64,000 nt of DNA from JACVRN01 sp036389255. Lineage in GTDB: Bacteria; Acidobacteriota; Blastocatellia; Pyrinomonadales; Pyrinomonadaceae. The notes beneath the pieces were generated by a model, which searched no databases, was not told where the DNA came from, and saw nothing but the letters and a program-made list of their open reading frames with translations. A program made the position numbers and the translations under genes. Below are positions 41,835 to 49,203 of the stretch, in pieces. How positions within the stretch are numbered: position 1 is the stretch's first letter; each line of letters opens with the position of its first letter. Where the stretch lies: NCBI GenBank assembly GCA_036389255.1, contig DASVQI010000019.1:182317-246316 (forward strand), written 5' to 3'.

Positions 41835-42482
41835 ATGTTTATGCTCGTCGTACTGACTATTCTGGCCGTTGTTTCAGCCGCGCTTCATATACGGGCGGAG
41901 TACGGCGGGAAGCGGTCAGGCGTTTATGTCTTCAAGCCTCTGACTGTTGCCTTCATCATAGCGATTGCGCTCTGGTCGCAGTCTTCCGCCTACAAGTATC
42001 TTATAGTCGCCGGGCTTCTCTTCTCGCTCTTTGGCGACATCTTTCTGATGCTGCCCTCAGACCGCTTCATCGCCGGGCTGGTCAGTTTTCTGATAGCGCA
42101 TATCTTCTACATAGCCGCGTTCACGATAGACGGCGCAACGCATCGTCTCTCTTACCTTGCCGCAATAGCGCTTCTGGCGTACGGCGCGTTGATGCTGCGG
42201 CTGCTCCTTCCCTTCTTAGGCGGGATGAAAGCGCCCGTCATCATTTACATGCTGGTGATTCTCCTGATGGTGTGGCAGGCCGCGAACAGGTTTATGAGTC
42301 TGGAGACGGCCGGGTGCCTTCTGGCTCTAGCGGGCGCTTGCCTGTTTGCGGCTTCGGATTCCCTGCTGGCCCTGAACCGCTTCCGCAGCCCTTTCAGGAG
42401 CGCTCAGTTTCTCATCCTGACGACGTACTACTGCGCTCAGTGGCTGATAGCTCTTTCGGCGGCGCTTCGCGCGCGAGGATAA
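41835..42482 (+). CDS. YhhN-family membrane protein (lysoplasmalogenase-like)
   Basis: The protein has about 215 residues and eight hydrophobic spans. The YhhN pattern KYLIVAGLLFSLFGDIFLMLPSDRFIAGLVSFLIAHIFYIAAF is followed by LLALAGACLFAASDSLLALNRF and TYYCAQWLIAL. Animal members (TMEM86) hydrolyse lysoplasmalogens; the bacterial role is less certain. The TTG at 41832 and ATG at 41835 are both possible starts. Its last 71 bp overlap the convergent glycosyltransferase-like gene. Confidence 0.88.
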   Translation: MFMLVVLTILAVVSAALHIRAEYGGKRSGVYVFKPLTVAFIIAIALWSQSSAYKYLIVAGLLFSLFGDIFLMLPSDRFIAGLVSFLIAHIFYIAAFTIDGATHRLSYLAAIALLAYGALMLRLLLPFLGGMKAPVIIYMLVILLMVWQAANRFMSLETAGCLLALAGACLFAASDSLLALNRFRSPFRSAQFLILTTYYCAQWLIALSAALRARG

Positions 42483-43791
42483 GCTTCAGCAACCAGCAGA
42501 CAGATACCAGCGCCGGAATAATGAGCCACGGAAGAAGCGGGAATGTGCCCGTCTCGCCTCGCATTAACGCCGAGAGATGGGGCCAGAAAGCATGGCGGGC
42601 TAAAGTGCAATACATGGCTCCCTGCAACGCGCCGACCACGTTGACGGTGAATGACAGCAAGCCCACGACCGCAATCACCACTATCCATACACGGCGCACG
42701 GCTCTCAATCCCAAATGGCTGAAGCTGACCAGCCCCAAGCATCCGAAGGCCATAGCGGGCAGCAGGTATCTGGGGCCGTACTGGCAATCCCCGACCGTGT
42801 CTATGTTGAAGATGTAGGCGCAGAGAATCAGAACCGCGCCCGCAGCCGCCAGCTTCTCTCTCCTGAAGGTGCGCGGAAGCAGTATGAGGCCAGCTAGACC
42901 TACCAGCAGGATGGGCGTGTAACTGGTCGTCCACGTCAGGTAGAAGGCGAACCTTGCTCTGAAATTATCTATCTTCGGATGAAAGAAGGTATCCGAATAA
43001 TTTCCAGCCACGTTCGGCAGCAGAAAGGGATTGCCGAAATTGACCCAATCGTAAAGGAACAAGGGCGCTAACCCCACGAGCCCGCCCGAAAGAAGATAGG
43101 GCAGAAGCCTCCGGCGCTTGAGCGAGAGAAAGTACAGGAAGACCGCAACCGCAGGCCAGAAGACCAGCATAGAAGTCGTCACAGTAAGTCCCAGAAACAC
43201 GCCCGCGCAGAAGGATAAGCGAGCCGCCTTGCGCTCACTTTCGCAGTCCCGCGTCGCGCTAAAGGCAAAGTAGAAGGCAATCGTAACGAACGCGGATGCT
43301 ATAGCATCATGATGAGCCACGCCAGCGTACGCGAAAACGGTCGTGCCAAACGCGTATAGAAGCGCCGCAGAGAGCGGCCAGAAGCGCGACGCTCTGTCAT
43401 TAGCCAAACTGCCAGCCACGCGGTAAAGCGCAACCGCCGAAAGCGCCGTCACCACTGATGTCGTGAAGAACGTCACCAGCGCAGAAGTCAGCGTGTAATT
43501 TTTAACGTAATTCAGGCCAAAGAGATGCAGGAAGAAGTAGACCAGAGCGCCTGCCATGAACTGACCGGGCTGCTTGGCGGCGTACTCGTGGCCCGCATAA
43601 TCGAAGACATCCCCGCGCGGCTGCAACTGCGGCGCTCCTGAGCCTTCAACGTAAAAGGCTCGGCGCTCTACAATAGACTCCACTCCCATCTGCTGAAGAG
43701 CGAACGCCTCAAGGTTACGCGAGTTAATCGTCAACCCATACACGAGCCAGACTGATAGAAAGAGCAGAATTTCGAGCCGCTTATTTTTCAA
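42412..43791 (-). CDS. Polytopic membrane protein, glycosyltransferase 39-like
   Basis: The 459-residue protein has about ten membrane spans and a first large loop after span 1 (RNLEAFALQQMGVESIVERRAFYVEGSGAPQLQPRGDVFDY). This layout matches GT-C type mannosyl/arabinosyl transferases that use polyprenyl-phosphate sugars. The start appears to be TTG. The segment GVAHHDAIASAFVTIAFYFAF is also consistent. The precise family was not recognised. It overlaps the convergent YhhN gene at its 3' end; both proteins look real. Confidence 0.65.
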   Translation of the reverse strand: MKNKRLEILLFLSVWLVYGLTINSRNLEAFALQQMGVESIVERRAFYVEGSGAPQLQPRGDVFDYAGHEYAAKQPGQFMAGALVYFFLHLFGLNYVKNYTLTSALVTFFTTSVVTALSAVALYRVAGSLANDRASRFWPLSAALLYAFGTTVFAYAGVAHHDAIASAFVTIAFYFAFSATRDCESERKAARLSFCAGVFLGLTVTTSMLVFWPAVAVFLYFLSLKRRRLLPYLLSGGLVGLAPLFLYDWVNFGNPFLLPNVAGNYSDTFFHPKIDNFRARFAFYLTWTTSYTPILLVGLAGLILLPRTFRREKLAAAGAVLILCAYIFNIDTVGDCQYGPRYLLPAMAFGCLGLVSFSHLGLRAVRRVWIVVIAVVGLLSFTVNVVGALQGAMYCTLARHAFWPHLSALMRGETGTFPLLPWLIIPALVSVCWLLKLILAREAPPKELSATERSSTSSG

Positions 43792-43818
43792 AGCTCAAGC
43801 GCTCAGCGTGGAAGGATA

Positions 43819-43848
43819 CGAAAAGAAGGAGCATCCCTGCTTCTTTCG
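43819..43848 (-). terminator. Possible terminator of tRNA-Arg(CCT)
   Basis: CGAAAAGAAG and CTTCTTTCG flank a GC-containing loop just after the 3' end of the minus-strand tRNA. There is no long T-run, so this is only a likely end site. Confidence 0.4.
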
Positions 43849-43864
43849 CATTACATTTCTGGAT

Positions 43865-43942
43865 GGTGCTCCCGGTTGGACTCCAACCAACGGCCTACCG
43901 CTTAGGAGGCGGTCGCTCTATGCACCTGAGCTACGGGAGCAC
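43865..43942 (-). tRNA. tRNA-Arg (anticodon CCT)
   Basis: Read on the minus strand, the acceptor arms GTGCTCC and GGAGCAC pair. The D arm (GCTC..GAGC), the anticodon arm ACCGC-CTCCTAA-GCGGT with anticodon CCT, and the T arm with GGTTGGAGTCCAACC are complete. No CCA end is encoded. It decodes AGG. The accessory cassette islet begins beyond its 5' end. Confidence 0.93.
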
Positions 43943-44025
43943 GTCTTCAAACAAAGTTAGCAGATGGGAGTAAATATAGTCCAGCGTGATAGCATTTCTT
44001 TCATCATTTGAATTGTTCCATAAAC

Positions 44026-44054
44026 TTGTCCCGGTTAATTCAAGCGTCGAGCGG
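44026..44054 (+). other. Degenerate right half of an attC-type site (left edge of cassette array)
   Basis: The segment CCCGGTTAATTCAAGCGTCGAGC follows the right-half attC pattern (…GGTTAATTCAAGCGTTAGGC). The core GTTRRRY is decayed to GTCGAGC, and no left half is visible. It marks the probable left boundary of the cassette run. Confidence 0.5.
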
Positions 44055-44117
44055 CTCGCGGTACATTGAGGAACTAATGAATGTTCAGAACCGAATAGGT
44101 AAGAGGAGATTTCTTAA

Positions 44118-45404
44118 ATGAAAATATTACTGGCATGTTTGTTCTTATTGATACCATCTTTCGCGCTTGCCCAAAGTCAGAGCAGAACCGAATTGCCCAT
44201 CCCGACAGGAACATTCGGTGTTGGGCGAACGGTTTTTCATTGGACGGACACTTCACGTCAGGAAACCGTCACGAGCGAAGCCGGAGATTATCGGGAACTA
44301 CTTGTTTACCTATTCTATCCGATTGACAAAAATTCTCGCGGCCGGGAGGCTGTTTATTTCCCACACCTGAAAGAGATAGAAGCTTTCGAAGAAAGATTCG
44401 GCAAAGACTCCTTCCGCCAAGGATATGGTGAGTCTTATCAACTGCTCTCCGGAATGCGTACACACACGCTTGAGAATGCAAAACTATCTGCTAAAAACCG
44501 GCGTTATCCGGTAGTTATTTTTTCGCACGGCGGGGGCGTCCCCGTTCTATTCTATACGGCTATTATCGAGGACTTGGTTAGTCACGGCTATATAGTTGCC
44601 GCAGTCGAGCACAGTTACGACGGCGCGACGACAGTTTTTCCCGACGGCCGCATTATTGCCCAAAGCGGATGGGATAAAGATGAAGCGCGAACGCCGGAAG
44701 AGCGCAAGGCTTTTCATACGGCGAGAATAAGTGTTGGGGCAGAGGATGATAGCTTTGTTCTAAGCCGGTTAGAGGAACTCAATAAGGGCCTGCTGACGAA
44801 TGGCTCAAAGCAGTTTAAAGGCAGATTCGATATGACTCGCGTAGGCGCTACGGGACATTCTTTCGGAGGAAAAGTAGCAATTACCGCCTGCCAGCAGGAC
44901 AAACGATTCAAATTCTGCATGAATCTAGACGGGGGGCTTGACGCAGGTGCAACCTATGGTTCGGTGACTCAACCTGTCGCCGGAATGTACGGCTACAGAA
45001 AAATGGTTCGAAAACCGGGCGAAGCTGAAGCAGACTTTCTTAAGCGAAAAGCCTCGATGGAGAAGAACATTGAAAATCTGAAAGCGGAATACGCGGGAGT
45101 GCCTTCGGCTAGCCGCCTTGTGCTTATTGATTCGCCCGGATTCAGCCACTTTAGCTACTATGATTTGTCTACCGCTCAAACAGAAGTAGCGCCTTGGCGT
45201 ACAACACCTGAGCAATGGGCGCGCAACAAACAGATTATCCGTGCCTTTACGGTCGCGGCCTTTGACGCACAATTGCGTTCAGGACAGCCGGAATCTTTAG
45301 GTTCGCTGCCGTTAAAACAATATCCCGAGGTAAGATTGGACACGCTTGGGGTCTGGAAAAAGGCGGGCTCATCTTGGCAATTAGAGCGCACTGCTAATAA
45401 ATAA
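44118..45404 (+). CDS. Secreted alpha/beta hydrolase, PAF-acetylhydrolase-like (cassette 1)
   Basis: The 428-residue protein starts with a signal peptide (MKILLACLFLLIPSFALAQ). It has an alpha/beta-hydrolase core like platelet-activating-factor acetylhydrolase: RYPVVIFSHGGGVPVLFYTAIIEDLVSHGYIVAAVEH, then the nucleophile serine in GHSFGG, and FCMNLDGG. A late DSPGFSHFSYYD holds a possible catalytic histidine. Its codons are visibly more AT-rich than the neighbours. It lies between a decayed attC half and a full attC site, as expected for an integron cassette. Confidence 0.82.
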   Translation: MKILLACLFLLIPSFALAQSQSRTELPIPTGTFGVGRTVFHWTDTSRQETVTSEAGDYRELLVYLFYPIDKNSRGREAVYFPHLKEIEAFEERFGKDSFRQGYGESYQLLSGMRTHTLENAKLSAKNRRYPVVIFSHGGGVPVLFYTAIIEDLVSHGYIVAAVEHSYDGATTVFPDGRIIAQSGWDKDEARTPEERKAFHTARISVGAEDDSFVLSRLEELNKGLLTNGSKQFKGRFDMTRVGATGHSFGGKVAITACQQDKRFKFCMNLDGGLDAGATYGSVTQPVAGMYGYRKMVRKPGEAEADFLKRKASMEKNIENLKAEYAGVPSASRLVLIDSPGFSHFSYYDLSTAQTEVAPWRTTPEQWARNKQIIRAFTVAAFDAQLRSGQPESLGSLPLKQYPEVRLDTLGVWKKAGSSWQLERTANK

Positions 45405-45448
45405 GGTGAAGGAATCTGACCGGAGCTTTCGTCTTCGCGGAATCACCC

Positions 45449-45550
45449 GCCCAACAACTCATTCGACACGGGCGCATATCAAGGTGATTTCATGCGCGAG
45501 AACATGTTGTTATCGTGGTTTGTTGCGCCGCGTTAATTCAGGTGTTAGGT
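45449..45550 (+). other. attC recombination site 1
   Basis: The left consensus GCCCAAC (45449-45455) and right core GTTAGGT (45544-45550) bound a 102-bp imperfect palindrome. The inner arms ACTCATTCGACACGGGCGCA and TGCGCCGCGTTAATTCAGG pair with a few unpaired bases, as in integron attC sites. Confidence 0.82.
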
Positions 45551-45580
45551 GGCTATTTGGCATCCTGATAATCTTACAAT

Positions 45581-46063
45581 ATGGCTGATAATGATAACGA
45601 GTACATCTCCCGCGCCATACGGCTCGCTCTTGATGCCGAGAGCCGAGGCAATCTGCCCGTCGGAGCCGTCATCACTTTAGACGGAATCGTCATCGCTGAG
45701 GCTGGCAGCGCGATACTCACCCCCGTCTATCATCCGGGTCGCCACGCCGAGACGGAAGCGTTGCGTCAGGTTCCCGTCGAGCTATGGCCCCGCAGCCGTG
45801 AGATGACCTGCTACACCACACTTGAGCCGTGCGTGATGTGCTTCGGGGCGTTGCTGCTACACGGAGTCGGGCGGGTAGTCTTCGGGGCGAATGATAGTGA
45901 GGGCGGGGCAACGGCTGTGTTGGGTCATTTGCCGCGTTATTATGCCGGAGGCGTAGGCGTGCCGGAGTGGGTAGGGCCGGTGGCTTCAGAGGAGTGCGAT
46001 GAACTCTACATGCGTGTGGGGGAGCGGTTCGAGCGGCTGCCTGTGGTGGGGCGAGTGCGGTAG
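45581..46063 (+). CDS. TadA-like nucleoside/tRNA adenosine deaminase (cassette 2)
   Basis: The 160-residue cytidine-deaminase-fold protein has the zinc motif HAETEA near residue 58 and PCVMC near 87. The opening ISRAIRLALDAESRGNLPVGAVI fits the TadA/GuaD family. The start has no ribosome site. Instead a TGATAAT -10-like box lies just upstream, so transcription may begin at or near the ATG. It lies between attC sites 1 and 2. Base composition is richer in GC than the other cassettes, implying a different origin. Whether it edits tRNA or acts on free bases is unknown. Confidence 0.85.
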   Translation: MADNDNEYISRAIRLALDAESRGNLPVGAVITLDGIVIAEAGSAILTPVYHPGRHAETEALRQVPVELWPRSREMTCYTTLEPCVMCFGALLLHGVGRVVFGANDSEGGATAVLGHLPRYYAGGVGVPEWVGPVASEECDELYMRVGERFERLPVVGRVR

Positions 46064-46074
46064 CGGTTCGCGCC

Positions 46075-46175
46075 AGCTAACAACAGATTCAAGCGGAGCA
46101 GAATGAGCCTTTAGTTTCATCTAGAAGTTGGATGGGAGCGTAGTTGTTTCCGCTCTGTCAATCGCGGCGTTATGC
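46075..46175 (+). other. attC recombination site 2
   Basis: AGCTAAC (46075-46081) and GTTATGC (46169-46175) bound a 101-bp imperfect palindrome. The inner arms are AACAGATTCAAGCGGAGCAG and CCGCTCTGTCAATCGCGG, carrying the familiar attC word order. Confidence 0.75.
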
Positions 46176-46209
46176 CGCCAAGTTGTAATGGACGCTTGGA
46201 GGAATAGTT

Positions 46210-46737
46210 ATGAAAATCATCGGAGCAACATTCTTCTTTATCTTAATCATTGCTTCACCTGCATTCTCTCAGTGGAAGCAGAATGATAAGCCCGCAGATG
46301 ATGCCCTTGACCGCAAAGCTGTGAATGGCTTCGGCGGTCATCTTATTGTCGTAGAGAATCCACGCGAATTCGTACAGGAATGGCTCAAGCCGGAAACTCC
46401 CAAGATTAAATCCGCTAAAGAGGTGAAGCGTGGAGAGGTTATTGGCGCTCTTATTCTATTCGCAGGTTGTAAGACTGATTCTCAGGGGGCATGTAATTCA
46501 GAGGTGGATTACATAATTTATAAACCTGATGGCACTATATTTACCGAACAGAAAGGGTAGCCATTATGGAAAGAGCAGGCTCCTCCCGCTCCGAATATTC
46601 AGTTGGGCAGGGCAATTCTTGCCTTCCGATTAGGAAAGAACGCTCCTGCTGGCGAGTATAAAGTGAGAGCGAAGGTTTCTGATATCAATGCCGATATTTC
46701 ATTCGAGGTTGAGACAAAATTCCTCTTAAAGGAATAG
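46210..46737 (+). pseudogene. Secreted protein gene interrupted by an in-frame amber codon (cassette 3)
   Basis: A frame with signal peptide (MKIIGATFFFILIIASPAFSQ) and a GGAGGAAT ribosome site runs 116 codons to TAG at 46558-46560. The same frame then continues without shift for 58 codons to a second TAG at 46735-46737. The continuation (PLWKEQAPPAPNIQLGRAI..., ...GEYKVRAKVSDINADISFEV) reads as the natural second half of an Ig-like beta domain. Either a point mutation has broken the gene or the amber codon is read through. It lies between attC sites 2 and 3. No named family recognised. Confidence 0.75.
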
Positions 46738-46754
46738 ATTTAACTGATAGCGCG

Positions 46755-46852
46755 GCATAACAACTGATTCAGACGGAGCGGAAACAGCTTGATTTTCATT
46801 CGACAACTTGAATACTTCTATCAATATTTCCCGCACGGTTAATTCGTTAGAC
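46755..46852 (+). other. attC recombination site 3
   Basis: GCATAAC (46755-46761) and the consensus core GTTAGAC (46846-46852, continuing GC) bound a 98-bp imperfect palindrome. The inner arms are ACTGATTCAGACGGAGCGGAAA and TTTCCCGCACGGTTAATTC. Confidence 0.82.
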
Positions 46853-46861
46853 GCTTCATTG

Positions 46862-46867
46862 TATAAT
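46862..46867 (+). promoter_or_regulatory. TATAAT box giving a near-leaderless start for cassette 4
   Basis: A perfect TATAAT at 46862-46867 ends seven bases before the ATG at 46875. Initiation at the usual distance would start the mRNA at or next to the start codon. No Shine-Dalgarno is present. Confidence 0.6.
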
Positions 46868-46874
46868 TCAAATC

Positions 46875-47420
46875 ATGCTCTGGGAAAAGGAAAGAAATCT
46901 GCTCATATCGGTAGCGGTCGCGGTGTTGGTAACCGTAATCGGCGGAGCAGTGGGCTTTCAGCTAGGAATCTATCAAGTTCAAGTAATTGCTGATGGAATG
47001 GTGAGAAATAATCCCAACGAATTTGTTTGCGGCACAGGCTTTCCAATTATCATTTTAGGCTCTGCCCTTGTTGGTGCTGTTGCGGGGTTAATTGTCGGAA
47101 TCGCTTTTGGCGTCATTGCACACGCTTCTCTAAGCGGAGGGAAAACACCTCTTAACGAAAATGAATTTATCCGGCTTAAAAGAATTATCGCCGCTTACTC
47201 GGGCATAAAATTTACGGATTCTTACTTGGTTAGAATCTTAAAGTCGCATAAGGAAGTTAGCCCCACGCATTGGGAGCGAGTATTAAATATTATCGCCGGG
47301 GATTTACTCGCGCGTGAATGGCCACAAGGATTAGCAGAAGATGACGACGAGTTCTTCAGTGCGCTTGAGCAGGTGGCCACTAAAATTGGAATCATGGAAG
47401 GTAAATACAGCCGCGTCTAA
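46875..47420 (+). CDS. Small two-span membrane protein (cassette 4)
   Basis: The 181-residue protein has two transmembrane helices (about residues 11-33 and 53-82), the second glycine- and alanine-rich (IILGSALVGAVAGLIVGIAFGVIAH). A C-terminal soluble helical domain of about 90 residues follows. It has no recognised family. Codon use is AT-rich. The start lies eight bases after a TATAAT box and has no ribosome site. Its stop codon overlaps the left consensus of a truncated attC site. Confidence 0.7.
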   Translation: MLWEKERNLLISVAVAVLVTVIGGAVGFQLGIYQVQVIADGMVRNNPNEFVCGTGFPIIILGSALVGAVAGLIVGIAFGVIAHASLSGGKTPLNENEFIRLKRIIAAYSGIKFTDSYLVRILKSHKEVSPTHWERVLNIIAGDLLAREWPQGLAEDDDEFFSALEQVATKIGIMEGKYSRV

Positions 47421-47467
47421 CAACTCACTTAACCCGAGCCCGCGATAGCTACTCTTTGATGGACGCC
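47415..47467 (+). other. Truncated attC left half (right edge of cassette array)
   Basis: GTCTAAC at 47415-47421 with AACTCACTTAACCCGAGCCCGCG follows the left-half attC pattern. The matching right half is missing; only a weak GATGGACGCC end is seen. It marks where the array was cut. Confidence 0.6.
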
Positions 47468-47521
47468 TTGCCTCATAAGGCCCGGTGCTTCTAGCGAAAT
47501 TACTGAACATCTTAGAAAGCA

Positions 47522-47693
47522 GTCAGAGCGACGCCTGCGCTAAAGACCGTAAGCGAGCAAGCCGGGCACGCAAAGCGTCGCGTTTACCTTAGACAACTAC
47601 GCTCATGTGCTTTCCGCGATGAAGCAAGGCGCGCCGGACAAGTTGGAGGACGTGCTACAGTGTGGCTCTGGCACGCTACAGGCACACATTTGA
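47522..47693 (+). pseudogene. C-terminal remnant of a tyrosine recombinase (phage-type integrase)
   Basis: In one frame the segment ending at about 47575 reads ALKTVSEQAGHA. The next frame then reads SVAFTLDNYAHVLSAMKQGAPDKLEDVL to a TGA at 47691-47693. Joined, these match the end of tyrosine recombinases, with the GHA box and the nucleophile tyrosine in LDNYAHVL. The frame change and missing N-terminus show decay. It sits directly after the truncated attC site and before apt. Confidence 0.75.
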
Positions 47694-47741
47694 GTTCAAG
47701 AGTCAGCCTAAGCTCTCATCCGACACGCCTTCGGCGCTTTC

Positions 47742-48263
47742 TTATGACTGATATTTAATCAGGGAGCGCACGTCGTAGCCCTCAAGTTTTTTTCGGCCCG
47801 GCAGGAACTCCAGCTCTACCACAAAGCCTAAGCCTACGACTTTGCCGCCGAGTTCTTCTACGAGGTTAACTACGGCGCGGGCTGTGCCGCCCGTGGCCAG
47901 CAGGTCGTCTGCGATGATGACGCGGTGGCCTTCGCCTATGGCGTCGCGGTGAATCTGTAGCGCGTCCTGACCGTACTCAAGGTCGTAGGAGATGGAGGCG
48001 CACTCGGATGGCAGCTTTCCCGGCTTACGCACAGGCACAAAGCCCGCGCCCATGTGATACGCGAGCGCAGGGGCAAAGATGAAGCCGCGCGCCTCTATGC
48101 CTATGACGGTGTCCACCTGCATACCACGGAACTCGTCCGCCATGGCGTCAACCGTGCGACGCAAGCCCTGCGGTTGCTTCAAGAGCGTTGTGATGTCGTA
48201 AAAGTTTATGCCGGGTTTGGGAAAGTCCGGCACCTCTCGTATCAAAGCTTTCAGTTCATCCAT
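47742..48263 (-). CDS. apt: Adenine phosphoribosyltransferase
   Basis: The 173-residue enzyme salvages adenine to AMP with PRPP. The PRPP loop VIIADDLLATGGTARAVVNLVEELGG lies around residues 115-140. The start LKALIREVPDFPKPGINFYDITTLL and GIEARGFIFAPALAYHMGAGFVPVRKPGKLP fit the family well. Its start codon lies four bases from a CAGTTTTC-word palindrome. Just downstream is the recombinase scrap, so apt is the first intact core gene after the islet. Confidence 0.96.
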   Translation of the reverse strand: MDELKALIREVPDFPKPGINFYDITTLLKQPQGLRRTVDAMADEFRGMQVDTVIGIEARGFIFAPALAYHMGAGFVPVRKPGKLPSECASISYDLEYGQDALQIHRDAIGEGHRVIIADDLLATGGTARAVVNLVEELGGKVVGLGFVVELEFLPGRKKLEGYDVRSLIKYQS

Positions 48264-48266
48264 GTT

Positions 48267-48342
48267 CAGTTTGCAGTTTTCACTAATCAGTTTTCAGTTA
48301 AAAGCAGACTTGTCTTTGCTGAAAGCTGAAAACTAAAAACTG
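48267..48342. repeat. Palindrome of CAGTTTTCAGTT words, upstream of apt
   Basis: The left arm is CAGTTTGCAGTTTTCACTAAT... and the right arm is ...AGCTGAAAACTAAAAACTG. On the reverse strand the apex reads AGCAAAGACAAGTCTGCTTTT, nearly identical to the apex at 53.1 kb. It lies four bases upstream of apt. The following 137 bp to 48483 hold no visible gene. Confidence 0.88.
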
Positions 48343-48483
48343 TTTTTACCTTTCCGCGTGAAATGAGTTTCCTATTAGAGCCCGGCGAGGATTATAGCCA
48401 AGAACCTGTGGCACAGCTACGCACAAAAAGCGATGGCGGGTCGGTCAGCTACCGGCGCTAGCATAGACGGGATAGCTTCAGAC

Positions 48484-48759
48484 TCATCTTTCTATGCGGA
48501 ATGAGGCGTAGTGGCCGGTCGGGTCTAGGTTAATCTCTTCGACCGATTCGACTCTGGAATGAAGCGGCCCTGCGGCCAGTTCCTGTTTGAATCCCTCTAC
48601 GTTATTGGGCGAGCCTTCGGCCAGCGCTTCGACGCGCCCGTCCGGCAGATTGCGCACGTAGCCATGCACCTGATGTCGCGCCGCCGCGCGTTGCGCGAAG
48701 AAGCGAAAGCCCACGCCCTGCACCTCTCCCGTGATGTAAAATTTTCTTGCGACCTTCAT
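48484..48759 (-). CDS. Acylphosphatase
   Basis: The 91-residue protein matches acylphosphatase: KFYITGEVQGVGFRFFAQRAAARHQVHGYVRNLPDGRVEALAEG, with the catalytic arginine in GVGFR and the substrate-holding Asn in RNLPDG. It hydrolyses carboxyl-phosphate bonds. The ATG at 48759 is used; a longer frame upstream is only palindrome sequence. The short membrane protein gene lies beyond the palindrome on the same strand. Confidence 0.92.
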   Translation of the reverse strand: MKVARKFYITGEVQGVGFRFFAQRAAARHQVHGYVRNLPDGRVEALAEGSPNNVEGFKQELAAGPLHSRVESVEEINLDPTGHYASFRIER

Positions 48760-48766
48760 AAGAGCA

Positions 48767-48847
48767 GTGATGCGTGACAAGTGACAAGTGACGAGCCTCG
48801 GGACAAGCACGCTTCCGGCTTGTCACCCGTCACTTATCACTCGTCAC
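48767..48847. repeat. Palindrome of GTGACAAGTGAC words
   Basis: The left arm is GTGATGCGTGACAAGTGACAAG... and the right arm is ...GTCACCCGTCACTTATCACTCG. The apex contains GGACAAGCACGCTTCCGGCTTGTC. It lies between the acylphosphatase start and the end of a small membrane-protein gene, overlapping the latter's stop. Confidence 0.88.
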
Positions 48848-49044
48848 CGTTTTTTCGAGTGATGCTCGCTCATCTCTCCGGTTTTCAGAAAGAGGGGCGT
48901 GGGCTTCGATGCTATGAGCTTTGAGCCGGGCGGTCGGTTGGTAATCTCGCGCAAGCGCCCGCCGTTGCCCAACAGTCTTGAGACGAGTAGATACGCCACC
49001 ACGAACAGTGCAGCGAAGAGAACTCCTATGCCAATCTCTATCAT
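48844..49044 (-). CDS. Small single-span membrane protein
   Basis: The 66-residue protein has a strong N-terminal transmembrane helix (residues 4-23, IGIGVLFAALFVVAYLLVSRL) and a basic, polar cytosolic tail (RLREITNRPPGSKLIASKPTP) ending HHSKKR. No family recognised. Its stop overlaps the outer arm of a palindrome. Confidence 0.6.
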   Translation of the reverse strand: MIEIGIGVLFAALFVVAYLLVSRLLGNGGRLREITNRPPGSKLIASKPTPLFLKTGEMSEHHSKKR

Positions 49045-49152
49045 CTATTATCCTCTCCGGAATATATGGATGTGTGCCTTAAGCCCGTAACCGGCTAGAT
49101 AAAAACGGGCCGGAGAATAACACAGACCCGCCGGCTAAAGCACCACGGAAGA

Positions 49153-49199
49153 AGATTGACTCATCGGTTCATTGAATCAATGAACCGATGAGTCAATCT
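49153..49199. repeat. Perfect palindrome, 23-bp arms with one-base centre
   Basis: The arms AGATTGACTCATCGGTTCAT(TGA) and their exact complement flank a single central A at 49176. Every base pairs. It lies four bases past the stop of the 929-residue secreted protein gene on the minus strand. Its words resemble the short element at 20954. Confidence 0.95.
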
Positions 49200-49203
49200 C
49201 CCC

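Noticed and set aside
43865..43942. tRNA-Arg 3' end as integration site for the cassette islet
   Set aside because: The islet lies on the 5' side of the tRNA, and I found no duplicated tRNA end near 47.7 kb, which tRNA-targeting integrases would leave.
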